NCBI RefSeq assembly: GCF_900114535.1
Contig: NZ_FOTK01000017.1
Location: 1-64,000 of the forward strand
Direction of reading: 5' to 3'
Origin: Methylobacterium pseudosasicola
Lineage (GTDB): Bacteria; Pseudomonadota; Alphaproteobacteria; Rhizobiales; Beijerinckiaceae
Length of the DNA: 64,000 bases
The notes beneath the pieces were generated by a model. That model ran no database searches. It saw nothing but the letters and a program-made list of their open reading frames with translations, and had not been told where the DNA came from. This document shows positions 46,201 through 55,078 of the stretch, piece by piece. The translations under genes and the position numbers were made by a program. Position 1 is the first letter of the stretch. Each line of letters begins with the position of its first letter.

Positions 46201-47145
46201 CAGCGTCTCGGCGACGTAGCGGAAGAACGGGTCGCCGATCACCGCCCGGCTGCCGGCCCGCGCCTGCACGAAGCCGGCCGGGTTGAAATCCTGACGCGGG
46301 CTGCGCATCTGCCGCCAGCCGTCGGCAACGTAGGCTCGCAGCAGCTCCGTATCGGAGGCCTCGGAGATTTCTCGGGCCTCCCGCTCGGCTAGCCCCTGCC
46401 GGTAGTATGCGGCGTCGAAATACGGCGCGAGCGTCTCGGCCTGGACCGCCAAAAAATCCTCCGGCTCGGGCCGGGCCGGGCCGCCGTGCAGGATGTAGTG
46501 CACCAGCGGGTTCTGGGTCGCGTAGGAGATTTTTCGGGTCAGGCAATAGGCCAGGGTGTCGAAGTGCGGCGACGGCTCGCGGCCCTCGCGCCAGCCGGAA
46601 GCCATGTAATGGGCTGCCGGATCGACGCCGGCCGCCTGCAGGTCCGGGTTGTGGGCGAGATAGAACGCGCCGTCCACGAGACGGCGGGCCAGGCGCTCGG
46701 CCTGTTTCGTGTCGGGCTTCGGCAGAGCGCCGCCCTTGGCGCGCTGGGCCGTCAGCCAGTGCAGGAACGGGTTGATCCCGGCCCGGGCGAGATACGGCCG
46801 CGCGGCGAGGTAGTCGGCGGTGCAGAAATCCGGTCGCGGATCCCGGCCCTCGCGCCAGCCGACCGTGAGGTAGTCGCGCACCGGATCGACCGTGATGCCA
46901 TACCAGCTCGCGTAGAAGCCGGCATCGACATACGGCTCCAGCGCCGCGATCAGGCGTGCCTCGAGATCGTCGCCGGCCCCCGCGCCGGCCCAGCGAGCCT
47001 GCAAGGCGGCGGGTCGGCCCAGCGGATCGCTGATCCGGCGCCAGCCGAGGCGCAGGGCGCGCGCGGACTCGACGGCGCCGCGCGCGACCGGCCGGCCGAT
47101 GCGGCGCTTGAACCGCCCGATTGTCGGGGGCAAACCGAGGCGCAT
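43228..47145 (-). CDS. giant bifunctional glycosyltransferase (N-terminal repeats, GT2, GT4)
   Basis: A 1305-aa cytoplasmic or peripheral enzyme. The first ~600 residues contain six degenerate repeats (about 71-131, 157-219, 242-311, 333-379, 419-480, 518-582). Their core is D-x-x-F/Y-Y ... H/D-Y-x-x-x-G-W-R-x-G-R-x-P-x-x-F. A GT2 domain (about 623-870) follows, with VVVIMPVYKG, LNSDAQVFGDWLD and GYGEENDWCMRARKAGF. The C-terminal GT4-like domain (about 900-1270) has FVTHSWGGGIQRHIDDM and LPAIWPETYSYALTLALRTG. It probably adds two sugars to a surface glycan. It overlaps the acetyltransferase by 4 nt. Confidence 0.88.
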   Translation of the reverse strand: MRLGLPPTIGRFKRRIGRPVARGAVESARALRLGWRRISDPLGRPAALQARWAGAGAGDDLEARLIAALEPYVDAGFYASWYGITVDPVRDYLTVGWREGRDPRPDFCTADYLAARPYLARAGINPFLHWLTAQRAKGGALPKPDTKQAERLARRLVDGAFYLAHNPDLQAAGVDPAAHYMASGWREGREPSPHFDTLAYCLTRKISYATQNPLVHYILHGGPARPEPEDFLAVQAETLAPYFDAAYYRQGLAEREAREISEASDTELLRAYVADGWRQMRSPRQDFNPAGFVQARAGSRAVIGDPFFRYVAETLLSGKKPFSGPDRLNVPAVDEAWYRATYADVRETAPYLHFATSGWRELRDPGPGRSTLDALLRVCGLRPARPPVEDTLWLGAIGRRPLDRAASLDLQAGLAALHFDHAFYRERYGLAEDVDAVRDYCDAGWRQGRNPRPDFNGQAYLDAHPWARETGIAPLVHHLATALLHGTDIAAGRFDPRYGPPPSEADALAEQARLFEPYFDAAFYAKRNPDVAGAAGGPLAHFVAYGQHEGRNPSKTFSTRFYRRAYGHLFAPGESPFLHYVRTGRAAGLMGCPEDLGSWPAMEAPEPQDWDGLPRALTLAQARVVVIMPVYKGRSETLRAIHACLAAPQKTPFTLLAVNDRSPDPQLTAELAELAGRGLFHLVENQNNLGFVRSVNRGLSLRQGRAVVLLNSDAQVFGDWLDRLVAHAETAEADGRPPVGSVTPLSNNATICSYPRFNANNTMALEIPRPELDQAAKALNRGRSVEVPTGVGFCMYMTAEALDAVGTLDEIAFGKGYGEENDWCMRARKAGFSNLLAEDVYVYHAGQISFGLDPGGEYDQGQAALLAKHPDYPALVGQFVQADPGRRGRARLDLYRLARHFRGRALLFVTHSWGGGIQRHIDDMIARLKAEGTAVVLLSVDRARNIQVNVSYRSREFVYLPSLDSLYLPRDADELAAFVEQLAPLLIHVHSLAGLRWNAARALMDLVFGSGRPYAWTLHDFSPVCHRNHLVMPDGRYCGLAPVPVCQDCLASDADGYEEPDPAERRATFGRFLAGAARVFAPSADTAGRIRDVYPDLAITVRPHVEHDRSVRSTALRRPGRVRRVAVLGAISATKGGLFLQALATDAQDRKLPLRFAIVGFSDPALAGGLERAGVSQTGRYAGDDEALDLVWRTAADLILLPAIWPETYSYALTLALRTGLPVAAFALGAQGDRLRAYPNGHILPYALANDPAAFNDRLLALDISRAGELSVPIQAAEYDDLMRDYYVLDLNPAGAQNPRDEDAA

Positions 47146-47567
47146 CTCAGGGCTCTGCGGGGGAACGTGCGCCGCGTGCCGTCACGAGGCGCGGCATCCG
47201 TCGGCCGCCTTCGGGGTCGACGCGGTCGAGGCGCTGGTCTCGGATCGGCTCATGGTCGGCAGCGTCGGGGGCGTGCGAGGCGCGGAGGCGGGCGTCGCAT
47301 TCTTCGCCCGTCGAACTAACGGAACCGGCCGAGTCCGTAAACCATGGGCCGCCCGGTCCGCGGCCCCGCGGCTGCCCGAGCCGGCATGCCAGCTTGTCGG
47401 GGACCGGGGGCCGCGATATCGAAACGCCGACCCATCGAGACCGGATCGACGCCATGCGCCGCCTCGCCGGCTTTCCCATCCGGCATTCTCCCTCGACCGA
47501 TACCCTCAATGCCGAGCAGGCCGCCACCGTCGCGGTGGTGCGGGCGTGAGCGGCCGGAGCCCGGCCC
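47146..47567. other. divergent intergenic region of the glycan locus
   Basis: 422 bp between the giant transferase and the plus-strand GT2 genes. It should hold both promoters. A 31-codon ORF (47454-47549) is present but too short and unsupported to call. No hairpin repeat was found. Confidence 0.45.
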
Positions 47568-48461
47568 GTGCCTGATCCAGACCTGGGCCGCCTCGCGCTC
47601 GGCATCACCCTGTTCCGGCCGAGCCGGGACCAGGTGGACCGGGTCCTGGCGCACACTGCGTCCGGATTCGCCGGGGTGATCGCCTTCGACGATGGCGGCC
47701 TGCCCGACGCGGAGGCGGAGCGCCTCACCCGGGCCGGCGTGACCCTGCTGTCGGCGGGGCGCAATGTCGGCATCGCCGAGGCGCTCAACCAGATCGTCGC
47801 GGCGGCCCGGGCGGCGGGCGCGAGCACCCTGCTGCTGCTCGATCAGGATGCCGAGCCGCCCGCGGGGCTCGCCGCGGCGCTGCTCGCCGCCCTCACCCGG
47901 CTCCGGCAGGCCGCGATCCCGGTGGCGGTCGTAGGGCCGGCCCCCGCCCCGGCCGTCGGCCACAAGGCGCCCGCCTACCCGCCCCGCCCCGGCGCGCCGG
48001 CCTGCGACGCCCTCGCCCCGGTGCAGTTCCTGGCGACCTCGGGCTCGCTCATCGACCTCGACGCCCTCGCCCGGATCGGCCCGTTCCGCGCCGACTTCTT
48101 CATCGACGGCGTCGAGCTGGAATGGTGCTTTCGCGCCTGGAGCCTCGGTTACGGCTGCTACCTCGCCCGGGACGTCGCGATCCCGCACCGGGTCGGGGGC
48201 GGGGTAATCCGCGGCTTCGGGATCGCGATGCCGCGCCAGCCCCTGTTCCGCATGGCGACCTACCTGCGCAACGCGGTCTATGCCTGGCGCCTGCCGCACG
48301 TGCCCCTGCGCTGGAAGCTCGTCCAGGCCGCCTACCTGCCGCTCCAGGCCGGGCTGTACTGGGCGGATTCGGGCTGGCGGCCGGCCGTGCTGCTGCGGCT
48401 GCTCGGGGCCGTCCGCGACGGCGCCCTCGGGCGCCTCGGCCCGCCCTGGGATCGCCCATGA
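47568..48461 (+). CDS. glycosyltransferase family 2, rhamnosyltransferase-like
   Basis: A 297-aa GT2 protein: LALGITLFRPSRDQVDRVL at the N terminus, LLLLDQDAEPPAGL (the DxD-type acidic loop) and DFFIDGVELEWCFRAWSLGY (catalytic-base region), then a membrane-associating C terminus. These motifs match rhamnosyltransferases of O-antigen synthesis. The GTG start at 47568 is the first good one. Its stop overlaps the next gene start by 4 nt (ATGA), so the two are co-translated. Confidence 0.87.
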   Translation: MPDPDLGRLALGITLFRPSRDQVDRVLAHTASGFAGVIAFDDGGLPDAEAERLTRAGVTLLSAGRNVGIAEALNQIVAAARAAGASTLLLLDQDAEPPAGLAAALLAALTRLRQAAIPVAVVGPAPAPAVGHKAPAYPPRPGAPACDALAPVQFLATSGSLIDLDALARIGPFRADFFIDGVELEWCFRAWSLGYGCYLARDVAIPHRVGGGVIRGFGIAMPRQPLFRMATYLRNAVYAWRLPHVPLRWKLVQAAYLPLQAGLYWADSGWRPAVLLRLLGAVRDGALGRLGPPWDRP

Positions 48462-49396
48462 CGGACCGCGCCGTCCTCGACGTGGTGATCGTCAACTGGA
48501 ACGGGGGCGCCCTGCTCCGGACCTGCCTGGCGAGCCTTGCGACCGTGCAGCATGCCGCGTCCGTGCAGGTCATCGTGGTGGACAACGCCTCGCAGGACGG
48601 CTCGGCGGACGACCTGCCCGCCCTGCCCCGCCCGCTTCGGCTGATCCGCAATTCCGAGAATCACGGCTTCGGCCGGGCCTGCGACCAGGGCGCCGCCGCC
48701 GGGGAGGCCCCCGCGATCCTGTTCCTCAACCCGGACACGCAGGTCGCCCCCGACGCCCTCCGTGTAGCCCGGGATGCCCTGATGGACGATCCGCGCACCG
48801 GGATCGTCGGCGCCCGGCTGGTCGACCCGGATGGCCGGACCGCCCGCTCCTGCGCCCGGGCGCCCACCGGTCTCGGCCTCCTCGGCCGCGCCCTTGCCCT
48901 CGACCGGCTCGGCCTGGTCCGGCCGCATTTTCTGCTCGAATGGGATCACGCCGACGACCGCGCCGTCGGCCAGGTGATGGGCGCGTTCCTGATGATCCGC
49001 CGGGACCTGTTCGCGGCGCTCGATGGCTTCGACCCGCGCTTCTTCGTCTACTGGGAGGATGCCGACCTCTGCACCCGCGCCCGGGCCGCCGGCTTCGCGG
49101 TGCGGCACGTGGCCGGGGCGGTCGCCCACCATGTCGGCCAGGGCACGACCCGGCAGGCGCGAGCCCGGCGCCTGTTCTACTTCCTACGCAGCCAGATCCT
49201 CTATGCCGGCAAGCATCACGGCCGGGCCGCGGCCCTCGCTCTCACGGCCGCGAGTTTTTGCGCGCAGGTGCCGCTGCGGCTCGCCCTGGCGCTCGCTCGC
49301 CGCTCGCCGCAGGAGGCCGCGGAGGTGCTGCGCGCGGCCGGACTCCTGGCGGCGGCGCTGCCCAGCCTCGCGCCGAAGCTCCTGCGGGGCCGCTGA
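48458..49396 (+). CDS. glycosyltransferase family 2
   Basis: A 312-aa GT2 protein: DVVIVNWNGGALLRTCLAS, VIVVDNASQDGSADDL, ILFLNPDTQVAPDAL (acidic loop) and FFVYWEDADLCTRARAAGF. The WEDADLC motif is typical of the GT2 group that extends lipopolysaccharide or exopolysaccharide chains. It is translationally coupled to the upstream GT2 gene. Together they form the right arm of the glycan locus. Confidence 0.9.
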   Translation: MTDRAVLDVVIVNWNGGALLRTCLASLATVQHAASVQVIVVDNASQDGSADDLPALPRPLRLIRNSENHGFGRACDQGAAAGEAPAILFLNPDTQVAPDALRVARDALMDDPRTGIVGARLVDPDGRTARSCARAPTGLGLLGRALALDRLGLVRPHFLLEWDHADDRAVGQVMGAFLMIRRDLFAALDGFDPRFFVYWEDADLCTRARAAGFAVRHVAGAVAHHVGQGTTRQARARRLFYFLRSQILYAGKHHGRAAALALTAASFCAQVPLRLALALARRSPQEAAEVLRAAGLLAAALPSLAPKLLRGR

Positions 49397-49783
49397 TCAG
49401 CGGCCGATATGGGCCACGGAGGCGATCTCCACGAGGGCGTCGGGCTTCACGAGGCCGCACTGGATGCAGTAGCGCGCCGGTTTCTCGCCCGGGAAGTAAT
49501 CCGCGTAGACCGCGTTGATCGCCGCGTAATCGGCCCAGTTCTTCAGGAAGACGTGGTTGAAGGTCACGTCGTCCATCGTGCCGCCCGCGGCCTCGACCAC
49601 GCCCTTGATCGTCTCCAGCACGTGCCGGGCCTGGGCACCCGCGTCGCCGACATGGACGACGTTGGCGTCGGCATCGAGGGGCAGGGTGCCCGAGACGTAC
49701 AACACCCCGTCGGCCAGGGTGCCGGGCACGTAGGGGGCGAGCGGCTTGCCCGTACCCGGCGGGATGACGACCTGCTTCGGCAT
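49397..49783 (-). CDS. rutC: aminoacrylate peracid reductase / Rid-family protein
   Basis: A 128-aa Rid/YjgF-family protein with YVSGTLPLDADANVVHVGDA and ARYCIQCGLVKPDALVEI, containing the conserved Cys and the Arg of RutC. RutC acts on 3-aminoacrylate in the Rut uracil-degradation pathway. It is the last gene of rutABC here, 45 nt after rutB. Its stop abuts that of the convergent glycosyltransferase. Confidence 0.92.
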   Translation of the reverse strand: MPKQVVIPPGTGKPLAPYVPGTLADGVLYVSGTLPLDADANVVHVGDAGAQARHVLETIKGVVEAAGGTMDDVTFNHVFLKNWADYAAINAVYADYFPGEKPARYCIQCGLVKPDALVEIASVAHIGR

Positions 49784-49828
49784 TTTTCTTCGGACTTTCG
49801 CGGTGCGGGTTCGGAGATGGCGGGTGGT

Positions 49829-50565
49829 CTATTCGGCGGCGGCGCGGGTCTGCGCGCGTAGCGCCGCCTCGAAGGACGAAACGTCTGAGACCCAGCCGAA
49901 GAAGGTCTCGATATTGGCCAGCGCCCCCTCGTGCAGGCTCCGCGGCCCGGCCTGGTGGGTGGCGTCCGCCAGGACGATCCCAAAGTACTCCCGGTGGTAG
50001 CCGTCCCGCAGGGTCGACTCGACGCAGACATTGGTGGCGATGCCGGTGAAGACCAGCGTGTTCACCCCCCGGGCCCGCAGCATGCTGTCGAGCGGCGTGT
50101 TGTAGAAGCCGCTGTAGCGCGGCTTACCCAGCACGATGTCGCCGGGCTCCGGCTTCAGGGCATCGACCAGGGCGTAGTCCCAGGAGCCCTTGGCGAGGAG
50201 CTGGGCGTTCATCTCCGGCCGCCGCCGCATGGTCTTGAGGGCGTTGGACTTGTGCCAGTTCGGCGAGCCCGGGCCGCCGGCCTCGACATAGTCCGGGTCC
50301 CAGCCGTTCTGGAACCACAGGATCCGGATGCCCGCCGCCCGGGCCGCCGCCACCGCCCGGATGATCTGGGCGATCACCGGCCCGGTGCCCGACACGTCGA
50401 AGCCCGCGAGGTCGAGATAGCCGCCCTGGCTGGCATAGGCGTTCTGCACGTCGACGACGATCAGCGCTGTCGCGGCCGGGTCGAAGGCGATCGGCTCCGG
50501 CCGGGCCGGCAGGATCACCCCGCCGTGGCGGCCCTGGGCGTCTTGGAATCCGGCGGGCCTATCCA

Positions 50566-50566
<1 letters not shown>
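49829..50566 (-). CDS. rutB: ureidoacrylate amidohydrolase
   Basis: A 245-aa isochorismatase-fold hydrolase. The catalytic triad candidates are Asp in ALIVVDVQNAYAS, Lys in GKPRYSGFYNT and Cys in GIATNVCVESTLRDGYHRE. It splits the ureidoacrylate product of RutA to release carbamate. It overlaps the rutA stop by one nucleotide (TGATG), consistent with coupling. Confidence 0.93.
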
Positions 50567-51741
<1,175 letters not shown>

Positions 51742-52075
51742 CGCCCTCTGCTCCGCTCGGCCAAGCCCCGTAGGCAAGCCCTGTGGGACTGAGTCGGTGC
51801 GCGGACGCTCGCAAAACCCGGGCGGAGAATCAAACCCGTGCGCCGGATCAGAGCTGAAAATGCCTCTCATTCCAGCGACTTGCACAACCGAAGCGCGATG
51901 CCTGCACATCCTGCGCGCGCAGTGCTTGCCGACGGCCCGCCTCCAGCTCGCGTCGAGCCCGTTGTTTCGACGCGCGCGCTTCGCGCCGAACCGGTATCCC
52001 CTTTGGCGGCGCGCGCTCTAGATGATCAGTCGGCTCAGGTGTCTCGCGGGAGACGCCCGATCGGAGTGACCGTCG
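51742..52075. other. rut upstream region
   Basis: 334 bp between rutA and the divergent DUF4864 gene. No TTGACCA-type RutR palindrome was found. No gene is supported here. Confidence 0.5.
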
Positions 52076-52492
52076 ATGCGCGCGTGGCTCACCCTCCTGC
52101 TGATCCTCAGCTTTTTTTCGGGGCCGGCCTTGGCCGATGACGGTACCCGGGCGGCGGCCCGGGCGGTGATCACCAAGCAGGTCGAGGCGCTCGGGCGCGA
52201 CGATGCGCCGACCGCCTACGCTCAGGCGGCCCCGGCGATCCAGGAGATGTTCCCGAATGCCGACCTGTTCATCGGCATGGTCCGCAACCAGTACCGCCCG
52301 GTCTACCGCCACCGCAGCTTCGTGTTCGGCGAGGGCCGGGATACCGGGGAGGCGGGGGTGGTGCAGTCGGTGGCGATCCAGGACGAGTACGGCGTCGACT
52401 GGACCGCCGAATACAGCCTCGCCCGGGACGCGGACGGAACCTGGCGCATCACCGGCTGCCGCCTGATCAAGGCGCCGGGCACGAGCGCCTGA
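52076..52492 (+). CDS. DUF4864-type exported protein
   Basis: A 138-aa protein with a signal peptide (AWLTLLLILSFFSGPALA, cleavage before DDGTR). The body is helix then beta (VITKQVEALGRDDAPTAYAQ, MFPNADLFIGMVRNQYRPVY, TAEYSLARDADGTWRITGC), the layout of DUF4864/SnoaL-like periplasmic proteins. The function is unknown. Confidence 0.82.
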   Translation: MRAWLTLLLILSFFSGPALADDGTRAAARAVITKQVEALGRDDAPTAYAQAAPAIQEMFPNADLFIGMVRNQYRPVYRHRSFVFGEGRDTGEAGVVQSVAIQDEYGVDWTAEYSLARDADGTWRITGCRLIKAPGTSA

Positions 52493-52517
52493 CCGGCGCC
52501 CGCGTTCTGGCGAGCGG

Positions 52518-52964
52518 CTACGCCGCGGCGAGGACCTTGGCCTTCCGGATCTCGCCGTCCAGCGTGATGTGGAGTTCGTGCTCCGCGCCGTCCTTCGCCC
52601 CCCGCAGCTCGAAATGCTTCGGCTTGCGCGCTGGCACGTCGGCGACCGCGTAGCCCGCCGCCTCCGCGGCCCGGATCGCCAGGGCGGGATCGGCCGGCGG
52701 ATGGTCGTGCTTCTCCTTCTCGGGCCAGTCGATCGTGCGGGTCGAGCCGTCCGCCAGGGTGAGGCGGGTGACCTTGATCTCGGAGGGCTTCTGCGTGCCC
52801 TGCACCGAGACCCGGTCGCCCACCGCCAGGGCGATCCCCGCGGCCCCCTTCGGGCCGAGATCCGCCAGGATCCGCCCCCCTGCCCCGTCGAGGGCGAATC
52901 GGTGCCCGAACACGGCCCAGACGGTGCCGGTGGCGTCGTGCGAATCGGGTGTCGTATCGGTCAT
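52518..52964 (-). CDS. small soluble protein with OB/PepSY-like halves, function unknown
   Basis: A 148-aa protein. The first half (GTVWAVFGHRFALDGAGGRI, then ALAVGDRVSVQGTQKPSEIK) looks like an OB-fold. The second half (RAAEAAGYAVADVPARKPKH, then HITLDGEIRKAKVLAA) looks like a PepSY-type repeat. No signal peptide. Convergent with the DUF4864 gene. This reading is by pattern only. Confidence 0.6.
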   Translation of the reverse strand: MTDTTPDSHDATGTVWAVFGHRFALDGAGGRILADLGPKGAAGIALAVGDRVSVQGTQKPSEIKVTRLTLADGSTRTIDWPEKEKHDHPPADPALAIRAAEAAGYAVADVPARKPKHFELRGAKDGAEHELHITLDGEIRKAKVLAAA

Positions 52965-53033
52965 GTCGGTGATCCTGTCGTGGGTGACGGCGGACGGCGG
53001 CGCCGTTTCGGAGCCCCGCCGTCCGGATGAGGG

Positions 53034-53426
53034 CTATCGGGCGTCGGCGGGCCGCAGCGTCGCGAGCTTGTCGAGGAGCTGGAGGGTGATGTCGGCGCAA
53101 ACCTTCATCGACTCCTCGTCGGCGCATTTCACGTCGACCCGGGCGTCGCCGCGCTCGAGCCGGAAATGCGCGCCCTTCGGCGGCGGCGGATGGGGCGGAC
53201 CATCGGAACCCGGACCGCGCGGACCGCCGGGCGGTGGCGGGGGTGGACCGTCCGGGCCGGGACCGCGCCGGGGACCGCCCGGGGGCGGGGGTGGCGGCGG
53301 GGCGCCGGCCTCGGGACCCGGCCGCGGGCCGCCGGGGGGCGGGGTCTGGGCGATCGCCGCGGTGCCGAGCAGCAGCACTGCAGCGCCGGCCAAAGCGAGG
53401 GGTCGAACGGCGCGGGTTCGAATCAT
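53034..53426 (-). CDS. proline/glycine-rich exported protein
   Basis: A 130-aa protein with a signal peptide (LALAGAAVLLLGTAAIAQT). A long Pro/Gly run (about residues 28-82) is followed by a compact C-terminal part with two Cys (VKCADEESMKVCADITLQLL) that may form a disulfide. No family recognised. The Pro-rich part is low-complexity, so the frame is less certain than the ends. Confidence 0.6.
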   Translation of the reverse strand: MIRTRAVRPLALAGAAVLLLGTAAIAQTPPPGGPRPGPEAGAPPPPPPPGGPRRGPGPDGPPPPPPGGPRGPGSDGPPHPPPPKGAHFRLERGDARVDVKCADEESMKVCADITLQLLDKLATLRPADAR

Positions 53427-53658
53427 GTCGGCTCTCTTTCCGAAGGCGCCCCGCAGGCGGGGTCGGGCCGCCCCCGCATCACCGGCCGGTCGGGCCGGGG
53501 TTCCGTGGGGGTGATCCGGTTCTAGGCGCGGTGGCGGAACCGGTCCTGAACCGGCCCGTTCAGGCCCGGTTAAACCTCGGGACCCCCTCGGGCGCGCCGG
53601 GCTTTCGACAGGTCCGCCCGCATCGTGTAGAGGGGGCGCCTTCCTCCCGGAGGCCCCT

Positions 53659-55071
53659 GTGCTCCACGTCTCGACCCGCGGCGAGGCCGCGCCGCTCTCG
53701 TTCTCGGATGCGCTCCTCGCAGGCCTCGCCCGCGACGGCGGACTCTACGTGCCTCAGACCTGGCCGCAGATCGGCCGGGGCGAGATCGCTGCGCTCGCCG
53801 GCAAGCCCTACGCGGAAGCCGCCAAGCGCGTGCTGCGCCCGCTGATGGATGGCGAGATCGCCGGCCCGGATCTCGACCGGATGATCGACGAATCCTACGC
53901 CACCTTCCGGCACCCGGCGGTCTGCCCGCTGACCCAGCTCGACGACAACCTGTTCCTGCTGGAGCTCTTCCACGGGCCGACGCTGGCCTTCAAGGACGTG
54001 GCGATGCAGCTGCTCGGGCGGTTGATGGACCATGTCCTCGCCAAGCGCGACACCCGCGCCACCATCGTGGGCGCGACCTCGGGCGATACCGGCTCGGCCG
54101 CCGTGGAGGCCTTCGGCGGCCTCGACCGGGTCGATATCTTCATCCTCTACCCGCACGGGCGGGTCTCCGAGGTCCAGCGGCGGCAGATGACCTCGGTGCC
54201 GGCGCAGAACGTCCACGCGCTGGCGGTGGACGGCACCTTCGACGATTGCCAGAACCTGGTCAAAGCCCTGTTCCAGCACGCCGAATTCGCCGATTCGGTG
54301 CGCCTGTCCGGGGTCAACTCGATCAACTGGGCCCGGGTCGCGGCGCAGGCCGTGTACTACTTCACCAGCGCGGTGGCGCTCGGCGCGCCCCATCGGCCGG
54401 TCTCCTTCGCGGTGCCGACCGGCAATTTCGGCGACGTGCTCGCCGGCTGGGTCGCCAAGCGGATGGGCCTGTCGATCGACCGGCTGATGATCGGCACCAA
54501 CGCCAACGACATCCTGGTGCGCACCCTGGAGCACGGCGCCTACGAGCTGCGCGGCGTCGTGCCCACGACCTCGCCCTCCATGGACATCCAGATTTCTTCG
54601 AATTTCGAGCGGCTGCTGTTCGAGGCGCTCGGCCGCGACGCCTCGGCGCTGTCGCGGCTGATGGCCGGGCTGAAGCAGTCCGGCGGCTTCTCCTTGAGCC
54701 CGGAAGTTCTGGCCACGGTCCGCTCCGAGTTCGACGCCGTCGCGGTGCCGGAGCCCGACGTGATGGAAGAGATCGCCCTGACCCAGGCCGCCACCGGGAT
54801 CGTGCTCGATCCCCACAGCGCCATCGGGGTTCGCGCCGGCCGCCGGCTCCTGGAGCAGGACCCGGCCACCCCTGTCGTCGCCCTCGCCACGGCGCATCCC
54901 GCAAAATTCCCCGACGCGGTCGCCAAGGCCACCGGCGGGCTTCGGCCGCCCCTGCCGCCGCACCTCGCCGACCTCATGGACCGGCCCGAGCGCATGACCC
55001 CGGTGGCCAACGATCAGGCCGCGGTGGAGCGGCTGATCCGCGAGCGCGCCCGCATCACGAAGGGTGGCTGA
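53659..55071 (+). CDS. thrC: threonine synthase
   Basis: A 470-aa PLP enzyme of the class-2 threonine synthase type: FHGPTLAFKDVAMQLLG (PLP-lysine), GATSGDTGSAAVEAF (phosphate loop), NSINWARVAAQAVYYF and VPTGNFGDVLAGW. It makes threonine from O-phosphohomoserine. GTG 53659 follows GGAGG by 5 nt. The M16 peptidase gene starts 7 nt after the stop, so the two are probably one operon, an arrangement I recall as common in Rhizobiales. Confidence 0.95.
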   Translation: MLHVSTRGEAAPLSFSDALLAGLARDGGLYVPQTWPQIGRGEIAALAGKPYAEAAKRVLRPLMDGEIAGPDLDRMIDESYATFRHPAVCPLTQLDDNLFLLELFHGPTLAFKDVAMQLLGRLMDHVLAKRDTRATIVGATSGDTGSAAVEAFGGLDRVDIFILYPHGRVSEVQRRQMTSVPAQNVHALAVDGTFDDCQNLVKALFQHAEFADSVRLSGVNSINWARVAAQAVYYFTSAVALGAPHRPVSFAVPTGNFGDVLAGWVAKRMGLSIDRLMIGTNANDILVRTLEHGAYELRGVVPTTSPSMDIQISSNFERLLFEALGRDASALSRLMAGLKQSGGFSLSPEVLATVRSEFDAVAVPEPDVMEEIALTQAATGIVLDPHSAIGVRAGRRLLEQDPATPVVALATAHPAKFPDAVAKATGGLRPPLPPHLADLMDRPERMTPVANDQAAVERLIRERARITKGG

Positions 55072-55078
55072 GCCCGCG

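Noticed and set aside
43255..46392. A 1045-codon open frame on the plus strand
   Set aside because: Antisense shadow of the giant glycosyltransferase; low-complexity Arg/Gly/Pro composition.
47454..47549. 31-codon ORF before the GT2 genes
   Set aside because: Too short, no ribosome-binding site of note and no recognisable sequence.
51742..52075. RutR operator upstream of rutA
   Set aside because: No TTGACCA-type palindrome is visible in the gap.
53405..53430. GGTTCGAATC resembling a tRNA T-loop
   Set aside because: It overlaps the start of the Pro-rich protein gene and no acceptor, D or anticodon stem can be formed around it.
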